Assembly: GCF_001601575.1 (NCBI RefSeq)
Contig: NZ_LOHZ01000023.1
Coordinates: 83,360 to 147,359, forward strand
DNA length: 64,000 nt
Source of the DNA: Thermovenabulum gondwanense
GTDB taxonomy: Bacteria > Bacillota > Thermosediminibacteria > Thermosediminibacterales > Thermosediminibacteraceae
Direction of reading: 5' to 3'
The notes under the pieces are model-generated. The model had not been told where the DNA came from, ran no database searches, and worked only from the letters and a program-made list of their open reading frames with translations. Below are positions 26,193-35,439 of this stretch, piece after piece. How positions within the stretch are numbered: the stretch's first letter is position 1; every line of letters starts with the position of its first letter. The position numbers were made by a program, and so were the translations under genes.

Positions 26193-26465
26193 TTACAGGC
26201 CGCCGGCGACGACCGGAAAAAGGCTTATCTCATCCTCATCTTTTAACGGAGTATTTAGATTTGAGAGGTGAACTATATTCCTGCCGTTTACAAGCACTAT
26301 TACCCTGCTGCTCAAACCTTCTCCATCAAAAAATTCCTTTGAAAGTTTTTCTCCGTAGATTTCCGATAGCTTTTTTAACAGCTCCCCTACCGTCTTACAG
26401 TTTTTTACATCGATTTCCTTTGTGCCGGTATATTCCCTGTAATGGGCAAAAAATTTCACTTTCAT
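26193..26465 (-). CDS. MoaD/ThiS-family ubiquitin-like sulfur carrier
   Basis: The ATG at 26465 follows AAGGGGAA. The 90 residues have a beta-grasp pattern (KVKFFAHYREYTGTKEI, VIVLVNGRNI, DEDEISLFP). The protein ends AGGL, so the Gly-Gly needed for thiocarboxylate formation is followed by one Leu and may need trimming. Proteins of this kind sit next to AOR genes and are thought to help make the tungsten-bispyranopterin cofactor. The gene lies between the AOR and NuoE-like genes. Confidence 0.82.
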   Translation of the reverse strand: MKVKFFAHYREYTGTKEIDVKNCKTVGELLKKLSEIYGEKLSKEFFDGEGLSSRVIVLVNGRNIVHLSNLNTPLKDEDEISLFPVVAGGL

Positions 26466-26487
26466 AAGATTTCCCCTTCTAAGCATA

Positions 26488-26515
26488 CCGCAGGCCCCTT
26501 TTCCGGGGCCCGCGG
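26488..26515 (-). promoter_or_regulatory. Strong intercistronic hairpin after the AOR gene
   Basis: CCGCAGGCCCC and GGGGCCCGCGG pair with one mismatch around a 6-nt loop. No T run follows, so it is more likely an mRNA-stability or processing element that sets AOR levels above those of the downstream subunits. Confidence 0.6.
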
Positions 26516-26534
26516 CATCCCAAACTTTTGTTAT

Positions 26535-28340
26535 TTATTCTATGCCGAGTTCCTTTAATTTTTCTTCGGTGGGAATGCCTTCTTCATCCCATCCTCTTAC
26601 TTCGTAGTATTCCCTTAACATTGTATCAAGCTCTACCACCTTGCCCTTTGCCGGGCCTACTTTTAAAGGCTCCGTTAAAAGTCTTGGCGGTAATGTATCA
26701 TCATCTTTCGTAATTCCCGCATTTAAGTTAAACAATCTCTCTAAATTCCAGATCCTTTCTCCAATTTTCAAAACATCTTCATCGGTATAATCCCAACCTA
26801 CGAGACCTTTCATCATAGCATTTATATCCGGAACACCTATGGCAAAGGTGGTGAAAAGACAAATATTGGAAGAATCCACAACCGCGGTCGCATCCTGAAA
26901 AGCCTTAAGCCACTTGGCTTTATCCGTAGTTACCAGCGGATCAAGTTTTACGGGGATTCCCAAAACCTCTACCGAGGTCATATAACCCCTTACGTGGCAC
27001 CCACCGCGGTTTGATGTGGCGTATTCCAGGCCCATACCCTGTACTCCCCTGCCGTCATAGGCGGGCATTTCCTGCTTCTTGACCGACATGGAAAGTTGGG
27101 GGTATCCATAAAGTTCAGCCAAACGGTAAGACCCCAAAGCCAGCTTATCACCAAATCCTTCCCGTAAACCGGCCATTCTGGTCAATTCCACAAGAGCGTC
27201 GGCGCTCCCGAAGGGAGCTTCAAAGCCTATTTCTTCTTTTGAAATGATTCCTTTTTCATACATCTCCATTACGCAGGCAATGGTAGCGCCCATGGTTATC
27301 GGGTCAATCCCCAGTTCATTGCAAATAAAGTTTGCTTTGCTTACCGCCGCTAAATCCCTTACACCGCAATCCGCCCCTAAAGCCCAGGCAGCTTCGTATT
27401 CCGGTCCTTCGCCAAATCCCTTAAATTTTCCTTCCGGAATCCTGGTAACCCTGCCGCAAGCAATAGGACATCCAAAGCAGGCTTTATTTTTAACAAGATA
27501 TTTTTCCCTGAGAGCTTCGCCGCTTATTTCTTCGGCATATTCGAAATATCCGCCATCCCTCCAGTTTCTCGTGGGAAGGGAACCTACCTGGTTCAGGATA
27601 TTTATAAGAATTGCCGTACCGTAGGTGGGAAGCCCCGCACTGGTTACCGGTTGTTCCTTCAATTTTTTATAGGCTTCTTTTACTGCATTCATAAAGGTAT
27701 CCGGGTCCTTCACTTTAATGGAGCCCGTTCCTCTTACAACAACCGCCTTTAAATTCTTTGAGCCCATAACCGCTCCCATGCCCGAACGTCCCGCAGCCCT
27801 GTGCTTATCGTTCATTACAGTGGCAAAAAGCACCATTTTTTCTCCGCCGGGACCAATGCATGCCACCCTTGCATCTTCCGAGGTCTCCTTTAAAAGCTCA
27901 TCGGTGGTGTCAAACACATTTTTCCCCCACAAATGTTTTGCGGACCTCAGTTCTATTTTGTCATCGTTTATCCAAAGGTAAACGGGTTTATCAGCTTTGC
28001 CTTCAAATATTATGCCGTCATAGCCGGCAAACTTCAATTCCGGCCCAAAATGTCCACCCGAATTGGCTCCTCCCACCGTTCCCGTAAGTGGAGCCTTTGC
28101 TACCACTTCATATCTTCCCGAGCAGGGTGCCAGAGTGCCGGTAAGGGGGCCGGTCATAAAAATCAATTTATTCTCGGGGCTTAAAGGGTCAACTTTCGGA
28201 TCAACCTCATCAAAGAGTATTTTAACCCCAAGACCCCTTCCACCTAAATATTCATAAGCATCCTTTATTTTAAGGTTTTCTACCTTTATGCTACCCTCCG
28301 TAAGATTTACCCTTATAATCTTTCCGGTCCAACCGAACAT
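26535..28340 (-). CDS. aor: Tungsten-containing aldehyde ferredoxin oxidoreductase
   Basis: The 601-residue protein starts [16 protein letters not shown] and shows [27 protein letters not shown] and [14 protein letters not shown], all AOR landmarks for the bispyranopterin site. The [4Fe-4S] ligands are in [10 protein letters not shown] and the late Cys in [10 protein letters not shown]. It oxidises aldehydes to acids with tungsten. With the ferredoxin-like protein and the NuoE/F/G-like subunits it fits the Bfu-type AOR, able to couple aldehyde oxidation to both ferredoxin and NAD. Substrate range cannot be read from sequence. Confidence 0.95.
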   Translation of the reverse strand: MFGWTGKIIRVNLTEGSIKVENLKIKDAYEYLGGRGLGVKILFDEVDPKVDPLSPENKLIFMTGPLTGTLAPCSGRYEVVAKAPLTGTVGGANSGGHFGPELKFAGYDGIIFEGKADKPVYLWINDDKIELRSAKHLWGKNVFDTTDELLKETSEDARVACIGPGGEKMVLFATVMNDKHRAAGRSGMGAVMGSKNLKAVVVRGTGSIKVKDPDTFMNAVKEAYKKLKEQPVTSAGLPTYGTAILINILNQVGSLPTRNWRDGGYFEYAEEISGEALREKYLVKNKACFGCPIACGRVTRIPEGKFKGFGEGPEYEAAWALGADCGVRDLAAVSKANFICNELGIDPITMGATIACVMEMYEKGIISKEEIGFEAPFGSADALVELTRMAGLREGFGDKLALGSYRLAELYGYPQLSMSVKKQEMPAYDGRGVQGMGLEYATSNRGGCHVRGYMTSVEVLGIPVKLDPLVTTDKAKWLKAFQDATAVVDSSNICLFTTFAIGVPDINAMMKGLVGWDYTDEDVLKIGERIWNLERLFNLNAGITKDDDTLPPRLLTEPLKVGPAKGKVVELDTMLREYYEVRGWDEEGIPTEEKLKELGIE

Positions 28341-28819
28341 TATTCCTTCGCCTCCCCTAAAAGTTCTTTAAATTTCCTGGCTATTGCTTTCTTCCTTTCT
28401 AAAACATTTGGGGAAACTTCCTTAAATTCTATTGCACCGGTCGGACAAAATTCCACACATTTCGGTTCTCCGCCACACAGATCGCATTTTACTATTTTGC
28501 CTTCTACGGTGCTTAAGGTGATATTTCCCAGAGGGCATGCTGCTATGCAGAGTTTGCAACCTATGCACTTTTCGCCGTTAACCTTTACCACACCGTCTTC
28601 CGTTTTAGAAATAGCCGAGGTCGGACACACCTTCATGCAGTAGGGCGTATCGCACTGCATGCAAGTCATCGGTACCGAAACTGCCGCTTCATCGAAGGCA
28701 AATACGGTAATTCGTGATACTTTCGTGTTAAATACTTCTGTTTTGACAAAAGAACAGGCAAGCTCGCAGGTCCTGCAGCCAGTGCATTTTTCCGGTGATA
28801 TCATAAGTATCTTCCTCAT
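28340..28819 (-). CDS. Four-cluster ferredoxin-like small subunit of AOR
   Basis: The protein of about 160 residues carries four Cys motifs for [4Fe-4S] clusters: [32 protein letters not shown] and [11 protein letters not shown]. It is the usual electron-transfer partner of AOR in bacteria. Its stop overlaps the AOR start. The start is uncertain: the good SD (AAGGAGGTG, 28867-28859) is about 40 nt from the ATG at 28819, with a hairpin between; an in-frame GTG (28825) and a later ATG are alternatives. Confidence 0.92.
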   Translation of the reverse strand: MRKILMISPEKCTGCRTCELACSFVKTEVFNTKVSRITVFAFDEAAVSVPMTCMQCDTPYCMKVCPTSAISKTEDGVVKVNGEKCIGCKLCIAACPLGNITLSTVEGKIVKCDLCGGEPKCVEFCPTGAIEFKEVSPNVLERKKAIARKFKELLGEAKE

Positions 28820-28826
28820 GACCACC

Positions 28827-28867
28827 GCCGGCCGTCAGGCTCTCCTGACGCCAGGCAACACCTCCTT
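28827..28867 (-). promoter_or_regulatory. SD separated from start codon by a hairpin
   Basis: On the mRNA the order is SD AAGGAGGTG (28867-28859), a hairpin (28856-28827) with a 7-bp perfect stem CGUCAGG/CCUGACG extended by a broken GC helix, then the ATG at 28819. Folding would bring the SD close to the start. A 7-codon frame from a TTG right after the SD ends inside the hairpin. Confidence 0.5.
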
Positions 28868-29069
28868 TTAATTTAATTTTTAATTCCGGCGCAGGTTCTA
28901 TTATACTTATTCTCCATTATATAGAAATTTCCTGCACCACAATTTTAAATTTTTTATATATTTTTTCTTCTTTAATAAATACATAAATATATATATTTTT
29001 CACCTTTGCAAATATGATTGATTTTATAAAATTTTTGAGAAAAATAGGTTTTTCCGCTTTAAAAATTTT

Positions 29070-29101
29070 AAAACCCACCTTTAGATAAAAGGCGGGTTTT
29101 T
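29070..29101 (-). terminator. Terminator of the transporter operon
   Basis: AAACCC(A)CCTTT and AAAGG(C)GGGTTT pair, with T runs on either side, directly after the tctA stop codon. The stretch 28870-29069 upstream of the AOR operon is A/T-rich and holds -10-like TATAAT sites but no gene. Confidence 0.75.
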
Positions 29102-29108
29102 TATCACT

Positions 29109-30623
29109 TTATATAGCTTTATAACCGGGCTTTTGTTTTCTCGTTTTTATATAATCGGATATGAAAGGATATACGATTGAAATCAAAGCAAGAAATAGTA
29201 ATGTTATTGAAATTCCCGAGCGGAAAAATATTCTCAAGCTACCGTTTGAAAGCATTAAAGATTGTCTAAAATACTGCTCTATATTTGCCCCAACTATACA
29301 TGCTAATATTAAAGGAGCTGTCGGTATATCGTATTTTTTCATGAAATAACCAATTATCCCAAAAATTATTAATAGGTAAAAATCTACTACGCTCATATTT
29401 ATAGCATATACACCAATAAAGCATATACCTATTATAATCGGATAGAGAATTTTCGGTGGTATGGATAATACCCTAACAAGAAGTCCCGCCAAGGGGATAT
29501 TAATAATAGCACAAATTACATTACCTAAGAACATACTTGCAATAACACCCCAACCTATTTCAGGGTGCTGTTGGAAAAGAAGCGGCCCTGGCTGTAAACC
29601 GTAAATCATTAAAGCACCAAGCATTACTGCTGTAGTACCGGAGCCCGGAACACCAAGGGTAAGCATTGGAATGAGAGCACCTACGGAACAAGCATTATTG
29701 GCCGCTTCGGGTGCAGCAAGCCCTTCTATTGCACCCTTGCCAAACTTTTCTGGCTCTTTTGAAAGCTGCTTTTCATTATTATAAGCCATCATTGCTGCTA
29801 TAGTTCCGCCCGCACCAGGAAGCACTCCGATAAAAAACCCAACAGGAGTCTCTCTTAATATAGGTAAAATACTTCTCTTCCATTGTTCCATTGTAATCCA
29901 TATTCTTTTAAATTTTGTCTGTATTGGCTTTGTTCCCTGTTTTAAGATTGTCTCAAAATTGATAAATACCTCGCTCATTCCGTAAATACCGATAATTACC
30001 ACAATAAAATCTATGCCCATTTGCAGTTCGGGAATTCCGAAAGTAAATCTTTGAACACCGGACTGTAAATCAATACCTACAGTGGATATCATTAAACCTA
30101 AAAGTAAAGATATTATACCTTTTAAAAGCTCATCCTTAGAAATAGAAGCAGTTGCCGCAAGCGCAAATAACATAAGAGCAAAATATTCTGGAGGACCAAA
30201 TTTTAATGCAAACCTTGCAATAGGTAAAGCTAAAAATACAAAGGCAATAGTTGAAAGCATACCGCTAATAAATGAAGCTATCGCTGAAATAGCAAGGGCT
30301 GCTTCCGCTTGACCGTTCTTTGCCATGGGATAACCATCAAAGCAAGAAGCTACTGCTGCACCATCGCCTGGTATATTTAAAAGAATTGAGCTTCTTGACC
30401 CTCCAAACATTGCCCCGTAATAAACAGCACTCATAGTAATTAAAGCTGTAGTAGGATTCATTGTAAAGGTTAAAGGGAGTAAAAGGGCAATGCCAGTTGT
30501 TGGTCCAATACCGGGGAGCATTCCAAGGACGGTCCCTAAAATAGAGCCAAAGATAAGCCAAATTATATTTACCGGGGTCATAGCAACTTTAAAACCGTAA
30601 AGTAAATATTGCAAAATATCCAT
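29109..30623 (-). CDS. tctA: Tripartite tricarboxylate transporter, large membrane subunit TctA
   Basis: The 504-residue protein has about 12 membrane helices and the TctA signatures [19 protein letters not shown] and the repeat-type [19 protein letters not shown], plus [19 protein letters not shown]. With TctB and the binding protein TctC it imports carboxylates using the ion gradient. SD GAGGTG precedes the ATG. Confidence 0.95.
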   Translation of the reverse strand: MDILQYLLYGFKVAMTPVNIIWLIFGSILGTVLGMLPGIGPTTGIALLLPLTFTMNPTTALITMSAVYYGAMFGGSRSSILLNIPGDGAAVASCFDGYPMAKNGQAEAALAISAIASFISGMLSTIAFVFLALPIARFALKFGPPEYFALMLFALAATASISKDELLKGIISLLLGLMISTVGIDLQSGVQRFTFGIPELQMGIDFIVVIIGIYGMSEVFINFETILKQGTKPIQTKFKRIWITMEQWKRSILPILRETPVGFFIGVLPGAGGTIAAMMAYNNEKQLSKEPEKFGKGAIEGLAAPEAANNACSVGALIPMLTLGVPGSGTTAVMLGALMIYGLQPGPLLFQQHPEIGWGVIASMFLGNVICAIINIPLAGLLVRVLSIPPKILYPIIIGICFIGVYAINMSVVDFYLLIIFGIIGYFMKKYDIPTAPLILACIVGANIEQYFRQSLMLSNGSLRIFFRSGISITLLFLALISIVYPFISDYIKTRKQKPGYKAI

Positions 30624-30638
30624 AAAACGGCACCTCTC

Positions 30639-31091
30639 TTACGGTAAACTTATATTAATTAATTTTTCAAATATATACCAAACTGAAAATGTAAATAATA
30701 CTGAAACTATAATATTTGTTACCCACTTTTCTTTGCCATTAATCATAAAAAGAATAAAACTTAAGAATAAAATAGTCGAAATAATAAACCCAATTTTATC
30801 AAAAAGTATAGCATATATTATAGATGCAATTATTGTCCCGATTATAAGTTTAATATAGCCTTTATCTTTTTCGTCTATTGCCTCTTTTTTACTTTCGGAA
30901 ATAATTTTCGTACTCTTTTCTACAATAACTACTATTACTCCTATTAAAATCATCAAAACACCAAGGCTAAGTGGAAAATATAATGGAGCCATCGGATTAC
31001 CAATGGATGCCTTAGGAAGGCTCAATGCTTTGTAAGTGTATAAAAGTCCTAAAATTATTGCACTTAGTCCGGTAACCATATCCTTTTTCAT
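30639..31091 (-). CDS. tctB: Tripartite tricarboxylate transporter, small membrane subunit TctB
   Basis: The ATG at 31091 has SD AAAGGGGTG; the upstream GTG (31100) lies inside that SD. The 150-residue protein has four membrane helices, the TctB layout, with a charged loop in the middle (KSTKIISESKKEAIDEKDKG). It lies between tctC and tctA, 15 bp from the latter. Confidence 0.88.
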   Translation of the reverse strand: MKKDMVTGLSAIILGLLYTYKALSLPKASIGNPMAPLYFPLSLGVLMILIGVIVVIVEKSTKIISESKKEAIDEKDKGYIKLIIGTIIASIIYAILFDKIGFIISTILFLSFILFMINGKEKWVTNIIVSVLFTFSVWYIFEKLINISLP

Positions 31092-31116
31092 GATTATCAC
31101 ACCCCTTTTTTAAAGC

Positions 31117-31143
31117 GCTCCGCAGGCTAAAAACCTGCGGAGC
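31117..31143 (-). promoter_or_regulatory. Intercistronic hairpin between tctC and tctB
   Basis: A perfect 10-bp stem (GCTCCGCAGG/CCTGCGGAGC) with a 7-nt loop and no T run lies 11 bp after the tctC stop. It probably protects the tctC mRNA end, giving excess binding protein over membrane subunits. Confidence 0.65.
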
Positions 31144-31153
31144 AAGCTAATCA

Positions 31154-32176
31154 TTACTGTCCTTTGTACATTTCAATTTCCTTTAATATTTCCTTATAGC
31201 TTTCGTTGGTCTTTTCTAAAAATGCTTTAAATTCTTCGCTTCCCATAAATGCTTTTGTCCAACCGTATTTTTTAACCATTTCATCCCATTCGGGAGTATT
31301 TACCATTTTTGATAAGGCATCCGTTAAATACTTTACTGCATAATCCGGCATCTCTGGCGGACCAAAAAGCCCTCTCCAGTTAATAAATTCTGCATTTATT
31401 CCCTGTTCTTTTAAAGTGGGAACCTGAGATAAAGGCCCTTCTTTTATTCTTTCGGGTGCCGTTACCGCGAGCACTTTAATATCACCACTCTGCATTGGCC
31501 CTACCACTTCGGCCATTCCCGTTGATAAAAGGTCGATATGACCGCCCATCAAGGCTGCGAGGTGTTCCCCGCCCTGGAAAGAAATGTATTGTATGTCCTT
31601 CAAGTTTTCAACCCCAGCAGCTTTTGCCGCGGCTAAAAATTGTATGTGGTCCATGCTGCCGGGTGAAGAAACGCCGCCGATTTTTACGCTTTTGGGGTCC
31701 TTTTTGAGGGCTTCCATAACTTCGTTAATACTATTAAATTTTGAATTTTTAGGCACCGCAAAAGCACCGTAATCGTGTATTAACATTGCAAGTGGAGTTA
31801 AATCTTTATACGAATATTGGGTTTGTCCGGTAAGATTAATTAATAATAGAGGCGGTGAAAATACTATCACCTCATACGGGTCTCCTTTTTTCTCCTGCAT
31901 GTAAGCGAGCCCTACAGCACCGCCACCACCGGGTTTATTCACCACCGGCATGGGCTGGGTGATTAATTTAGTGTCCTGAAGCACCTTCGCCACTGTTCTT
32001 ATGGTAGTATCCCAACCGCCGCCCGGTCCTGCGGGAGCAACAAATTCAAAGGGTTTTGTGGGATAATTTACCTGCTTGTTTTGAGACGATTTATTCGACG
32101 AACACCCTGCAGTTAATAACAACATCAAAATCAGCATGGCGCTTAAATAAAAATAGCTTTTTCGCATTTTTTTCAT
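31154..32176 (-). CDS. tctC: Tripartite tricarboxylate transporter substrate-binding lipoprotein TctC
   Basis: The 340-residue protein begins with a lipoprotein signal (LLLTAGC|SS) and has Bug/TctC landmarks: APAGPGGGWDTTIR, VNKPGGGGAVGLAYM and DHIQFLAAAKAAG. It binds a carboxylate outside the cell and hands it to TctAB. The substrate may be that of the DUF1446/DUF4387 proteins encoded directly upstream. Confidence 0.95.
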   Translation of the reverse strand: MKKMRKSYFYLSAMLILMLLLTAGCSSNKSSQNKQVNYPTKPFEFVAPAGPGGGWDTTIRTVAKVLQDTKLITQPMPVVNKPGGGGAVGLAYMQEKKGDPYEVIVFSPPLLLINLTGQTQYSYKDLTPLAMLIHDYGAFAVPKNSKFNSINEVMEALKKDPKSVKIGGVSSPGSMDHIQFLAAAKAAGVENLKDIQYISFQGGEHLAALMGGHIDLLSTGMAEVVGPMQSGDIKVLAVTAPERIKEGPLSQVPTLKEQGINAEFINWRGLFGPPEMPDYAVKYLTDALSKMVNTPEWDEMVKKYGWTKAFMGSEEFKAFLEKTNESYKEILKEIEMYKGQ

Positions 32177-32243
32177 TTTGATTCCTCCTTCTCTGATTTT
32201 AATTTAATTTTTTTGGTTTTATGTAGTTTATCTCACCTCCCTT

Positions 32244-32567
32244 TTATTCCCACGGAACTTCTACAAACATCAAAGGAATATGCTGCTGCGCTGCGTGCAT
32301 ATCGGTTTCTCCTACGGTGCCCTGCGGTCTTAGCCGAGGTATGGTGATTTTTATTGCATTGGCAGCATCAAAATAAACGAAGGTGATTATTTTTTCCCTG
32401 TCTATGTTGTAAATCCTGGATATTAAATCCTCATTAATTATTCCCAAACCCTTTATTTTTTCATAATCCTCTTTATTTTTAAATATGATGTCCAGAGTCA
32501 TTTCAAAAGGCCCCGAATTTTTGCTCCTTAGGACTTTTGCTATATCCTTTAGATAAACCTTTTTCAT
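32244..32567 (-). CDS. DUF4387 domain protein
   Basis: The 107-residue protein (LRSKNSGPFEMTLDIIFKN..., IPRLRPQGTVGETDMHAAQQH) matches DUF4387, which is often fused or adjacent to AtuA-like DUF1446 proteins. It follows the DUF1446 gene after 2 bp, with a good SD in the previous gene, so the two probably form one enzyme. Confidence 0.82.
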   Translation of the reverse strand: MKKVYLKDIAKVLRSKNSGPFEMTLDIIFKNKEDYEKIKGLGIINEDLISRIYNIDREKIITFVYFDAANAIKITIPRLRPQGTVGETDMHAAQQHIPLMFVEVPWE

Positions 32568-32569
32568 TT

Positions 32570-33937
32570 TTACACCTCCAAATACTTAAACCTAATAACT
32601 TCCAAGGGGTCTTCCACTTCTAACAGGTGGTAAACGTTAAATTCGCACACAATGCCCAGCGGTATTTCTAAAGGTGTAAAGGGAAATGCAATATTGCCCG
32701 CAGTAGCAATTCTTCCTTCATAAGGAGAGTGCAACATCTCGGTTCTTGCTCTCGAACAAATTGCTGTGGCTAATTCCTGGGTGGGAGCCGTTACTTCCAA
32801 TATCACGCAAAGTTCCAGCGGTTTAAAATCCTTTACAGGTTCAAATTCCCCCATTACCCCGTTCTTACCGTACAGGTGGAAAATCATTTTATAGCTATCC
32901 TTGGGAATCTCGCTAAAATACTCTTCCACGTCTTTTTTAACCCTTTCGATAATTTCATCCATATGTTCTATTTCGATAGGATCCCTTACCCCAGCTATGA
33001 AAATGCTCCTGTAACCTACCTTCTTTGCTCCTTCAAGTTTCAGGGTATATTTTTCTGAAGGTATAAATTTACTCCCAGTTACCCTTACGCTTCTTTCATC
33101 CATCTGTTCGAATTTAGTGTTGGAAAGGTCTGTTATACCTCCAGGCCCCGGAAGGAGAAAGGGGTGGGTTTTTTCATACAGGGTATGAGCGGCTACCGAA
33201 GCAACCGTGCACCTTTCCGCAGGGTTTAAAGGTTCAACTATAAAATGATCCTTTCTTAATATTCCAAAAATGTTCTTCCCCGCAGGTTCCGCACATATTG
33301 CACCGCATTCCATAATTTTACCCATATGCCAGCAAAGTCCGGGGTCAAATCCTTCCAATATTCCGAGTGCGGCTATCGGAACCGGATCATAGGTCCTCCC
33401 CGATACGATTACGTCTATTTCCCTTTGCTCTCTTAATACTTTTAAATACGGCTCAACTCCCATTTGAGCGACAATGGTGGTAGCCTTATCAATTTCTTCC
33501 TCCGTTAATTCAGGGACAGGCCCGCACGGACTTATTTTCCCTTCCTTCAATTTGCTTTTTAAATACGACTTGTCAACATTGCTGTAAATAGCTGCAATCT
33601 TGAAATGATAACCTTTTTCCCTCGCTATACCTTTTATTATTTCTAAAAATTCATCCACATGCTGATCGCTGCCATCTCCCCCGGCGGAGCTGATGAACAC
33701 CGGGATCTTTTTCTCATAACAAGCTTCGAGCATCAAAGAAATGTCCTTAATATAAGCTTCCCTCGAGCAGGTCATGGCTCCCGTTCCCAATTTATGAGGA
33801 CCGCTATCGGTAGAGCCGGAATCGATGGCGATAACATCTGGATTTCGACTTAAACCCTCCCTGAACCATTTTACGGGGAAACCGTAACCCAGCATCCCCG
33901 CAGGAGTTAATACCCTTATTTCCTCTTTCATCTCCAA
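32570..33937 (-). CDS. Acyclic terpene utilisation AtuA-like protein (DUF1446)
   Basis: The 455-residue protein shows GMLGYGFPVKWF, AIDSGSTDSGPHKLGTGAM and SSAGGDGSDQHVDEFL near the N-terminus, all DUF1446 landmarks. The family includes AtuA of terpene breakdown, but most members, like this one, sit with carboxylate transporters and have no proven reaction. SD AAGGAG supports TTG at 33937; an ATG 6 bp inside is possible. Confidence 0.85.
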   Translation of the reverse strand: MEMKEEIRVLTPAGMLGYGFPVKWFREGLSRNPDVIAIDSGSTDSGPHKLGTGAMTCSREAYIKDISLMLEACYEKKIPVFISSAGGDGSDQHVDEFLEIIKGIAREKGYHFKIAAIYSNVDKSYLKSKLKEGKISPCGPVPELTEEEIDKATTIVAQMGVEPYLKVLREQREIDVIVSGRTYDPVPIAALGILEGFDPGLCWHMGKIMECGAICAEPAGKNIFGILRKDHFIVEPLNPAERCTVASVAAHTLYEKTHPFLLPGPGGITDLSNTKFEQMDERSVRVTGSKFIPSEKYTLKLEGAKKVGYRSIFIAGVRDPIEIEHMDEIIERVKKDVEEYFSEIPKDSYKMIFHLYGKNGVMGEFEPVKDFKPLELCVILEVTAPTQELATAICSRARTEMLHSPYEGRIATAGNIAFPFTPLEIPLGIVCEFNVYHLLEVEDPLEVIRFKYLEV

Positions 33938-33979
33938 CCATCTCCTTCAAAACTTGATTTTTTTAAAAAATTCTGTATT

Positions 33980-33993
33980 GGATACGGGATGCA
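33980..33993. promoter_or_regulatory. GntR operator copy upstream of the DUF1446-tct operon
   Basis: GGATACGGGATGCA matches 13 of 14 bases with the copy at 34700-34713. It lies between the GntR gene and the operon it probably controls. Confidence 0.65.
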
Positions 33994-34011
33994 ATTTGTG
34001 ATTAAAAAAAA

Positions 34012-34674
34012 TTAAAAATTTGCTAAAAATGCCTCCAAAGCACCCTGCAAGTGCTCTTGAACCAGGGATTGGGCTCGATTTGCATCCCTTCTTATAATCG
34101 CATCTATTATTTCATCGTGTTCTTTGAGCGCCGAAAGTCTCCTTTCCTTTTTCGACATTGTTACAACCCTGAAGCGCTCTAAATACTCCCTGTAGGTGTT
34201 TATTAAATTGATAAGCCTGGGCATCCTACAGGATTCTACCAGTACTTTATTAAATTCCCTTAATAGTTCAAATAGCTTTTCCGTATCCTCCTCTTTCGCA
34301 ACTTCTTTCATTTTTTCATTTAAATTTTTTAACTTTTCAATCTCCTTTTCGGTAATATTTTGGACTGTAAACGATATGGCAAGGGCCTCCAAGGACTTTC
34401 TTATCGAATATATCTCTATTACGTCCTCTTTGCTGAATCCTTTTACCACCACGCCTTTTCTCGGAAGATGAACGACCAGGCCCTCGGTTTCCAATTTTCT
34501 TAAAGCTTCTCTAACCGGAGTTCTGCTTACTTTCAGCTTTTCGGCTAAATCTTTTTCTACAAGCCTTTCTCCTTCTTTTAATTCTCCGCTGAATATCATT
34601 TTCCGAATATGTTCATAAATTAACTCTCGAATTGGTTTTAAATTTGAAAACTCTAATTCCATGGTATGCTCCAA
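34012..34674 (-). CDS. GntR-family transcriptional regulator with FCD domain
   Basis: The 220-residue protein has a winged HTH (LVEKDLAEKLKVSRTPVREALRKLE, GLVVHLPRKGVVV) and a helical FCD ligand domain with conserved His/Asp positions (LKEHDEIIDAI). FCD regulators sense carboxylates. Start TTG (34674) has SD GAGGTGAT; an ATG 12 bp inside is possible. It likely controls itself and the downstream DUF1446-DUF4387-tctCBA operon through the repeated operator. Confidence 0.93.
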   Translation of the reverse strand: MEHTMELEFSNLKPIRELIYEHIRKMIFSGELKEGERLVEKDLAEKLKVSRTPVREALRKLETEGLVVHLPRKGVVVKGFSKEDVIEIYSIRKSLEALAISFTVQNITEKEIEKLKNLNEKMKEVAKEEDTEKLFELLREFNKVLVESCRMPRLINLINTYREYLERFRVVTMSKKERRLSALKEHDEIIDAIIRRDANRAQSLVQEHLQGALEAFLANF

Positions 34675-34699
34675 AATATCACCTCATTAAAAGGATTTG

Positions 34700-34713
34700 G
34701 GATACGGGATACA
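34700..34713. promoter_or_regulatory. GntR operator copy upstream of its own gene
   Basis: GGATACGGGATACA lies 26 bp upstream of the GntR start and matches the copy before the DUF1446 operon, which suggests autoregulation. Confidence 0.65.
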
Positions 34714-34824
34714 TTTTTAATTTAATTTATAATATTCTTCCTCTTTTTAAAAATTCCTCCTTTAAATTTTTTATTTTTAATAAAAAATATCGACAAAATT
34801 AGACAGATATAAATTAACAGCTTT

Positions 34825-34901
34825 TGGCAGTGTAAAATTTAAGTGGGTGAGAGGAAGGAAAAAGGGATAAAAACATAGAAAAAAAGACCTCTCCGCCCAA
34901 A
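34825..34901 (+). repeat. IS end, copy A of a 76-bp direct repeat
   Basis: The stretch beginning TGGCAGTGTAAAATTTAAGT and ending ACCTCTCCGCCCAAA is nearly identical to 41583-41658. At the second site it leads into an ISLre2-like transposase remnant, so it is the 5' end of that element. Here it abuts an unrelated IS21 fragment. Confidence 0.8.
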
Positions 34902-35050
34902 GCCTTTTAAGCTTCAGCGGCGTAAGGTATGGCGTTCCCTGGCAGTATAGCGGAAAAGAGGTGGTTGTAAGGGACAAAAACGGCAAAATCGAAATCCTCT
35001 ACAACGGGGAATTAATATTGCTCTGTAACCCTTATTTATCCACTTTTTAG
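34901..35050 (+). pseudogene. C-terminal remnant of an IS21-family IstA transposase
   Basis: The frame reads VRYGVPWQYSGKEVVVRDKN then GKIEILYNGELI, the C-terminal beta domain of Mu/IstA-type transposases. The DDE core is missing. The last codons before the stop are antisense to the IS3 orfB remnant, so the true IS21 part ends near 35020. Confidence 0.6.
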
Positions 35051-35389
35051 CTATTTCGACTTTGTCGGTTACCGAGGGTTTACCCTATCTCTCAGTTCTC
35101 TTATTATTGCAAGTTCAAGCTCCTTTTCTCCTAAAAGTTTCTTTAGGGTATTATTTTCTCTGCTTACGTCTTCTAATCTTTTTTCTATCTCCAGAATACG
35201 TTTTTCTTCGTTCCTGTGCAACGGCTTTACTGATCCTCTTTTTCTGATGCTTCGTATCCACCCATGAATGGTGTTAGATGAGATATTATGCCTGAGAGCT
35301 ACCAGGGATACGTTACCTACTTCCTGACATTCCTTCAACAGTTGCTCTTTAAATTCTTCGGTATATTGTTTCTTTATCATTTGAATCAA
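35022..35389 (-). pseudogene. IS3-family transposase: intact OrfA, truncated OrfB
   Basis: OrfA (35069-35389, 106 residues) has the HTH YTEEFKEQLLKECQEVG..NISSNTIHGWIRS and a C-terminal leucine-zipper helix, as in IS3 OrfA. OrfB begins in the -1 frame just past the orfA stop with DKVEIAKKWINKGYRAIL, a typical OrfB start, then breaks at the IS21 fragment. No DDE core remains, so the element cannot move by itself. It interrupts a chemoreceptor gene. Confidence 0.78.
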
Positions 35390-35439
35390 CCCCCTGTTGT
35401 TATATTATCACTTACACGGGTTTTCTCCAAGGATGTTAG

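Noticed and set aside
28827..28856. Moco/Tuco riboswitch before the AOR operon
   Set aside because: Only one 30-nt hairpin is present; the multi-helix core and conserved blocks of Moco RNA are not seen.
34777..34986. 69-codon minus-strand frame
   Set aside because: It is antisense to the IS end and the IstA remnant, with no SD and low-complexity composition.
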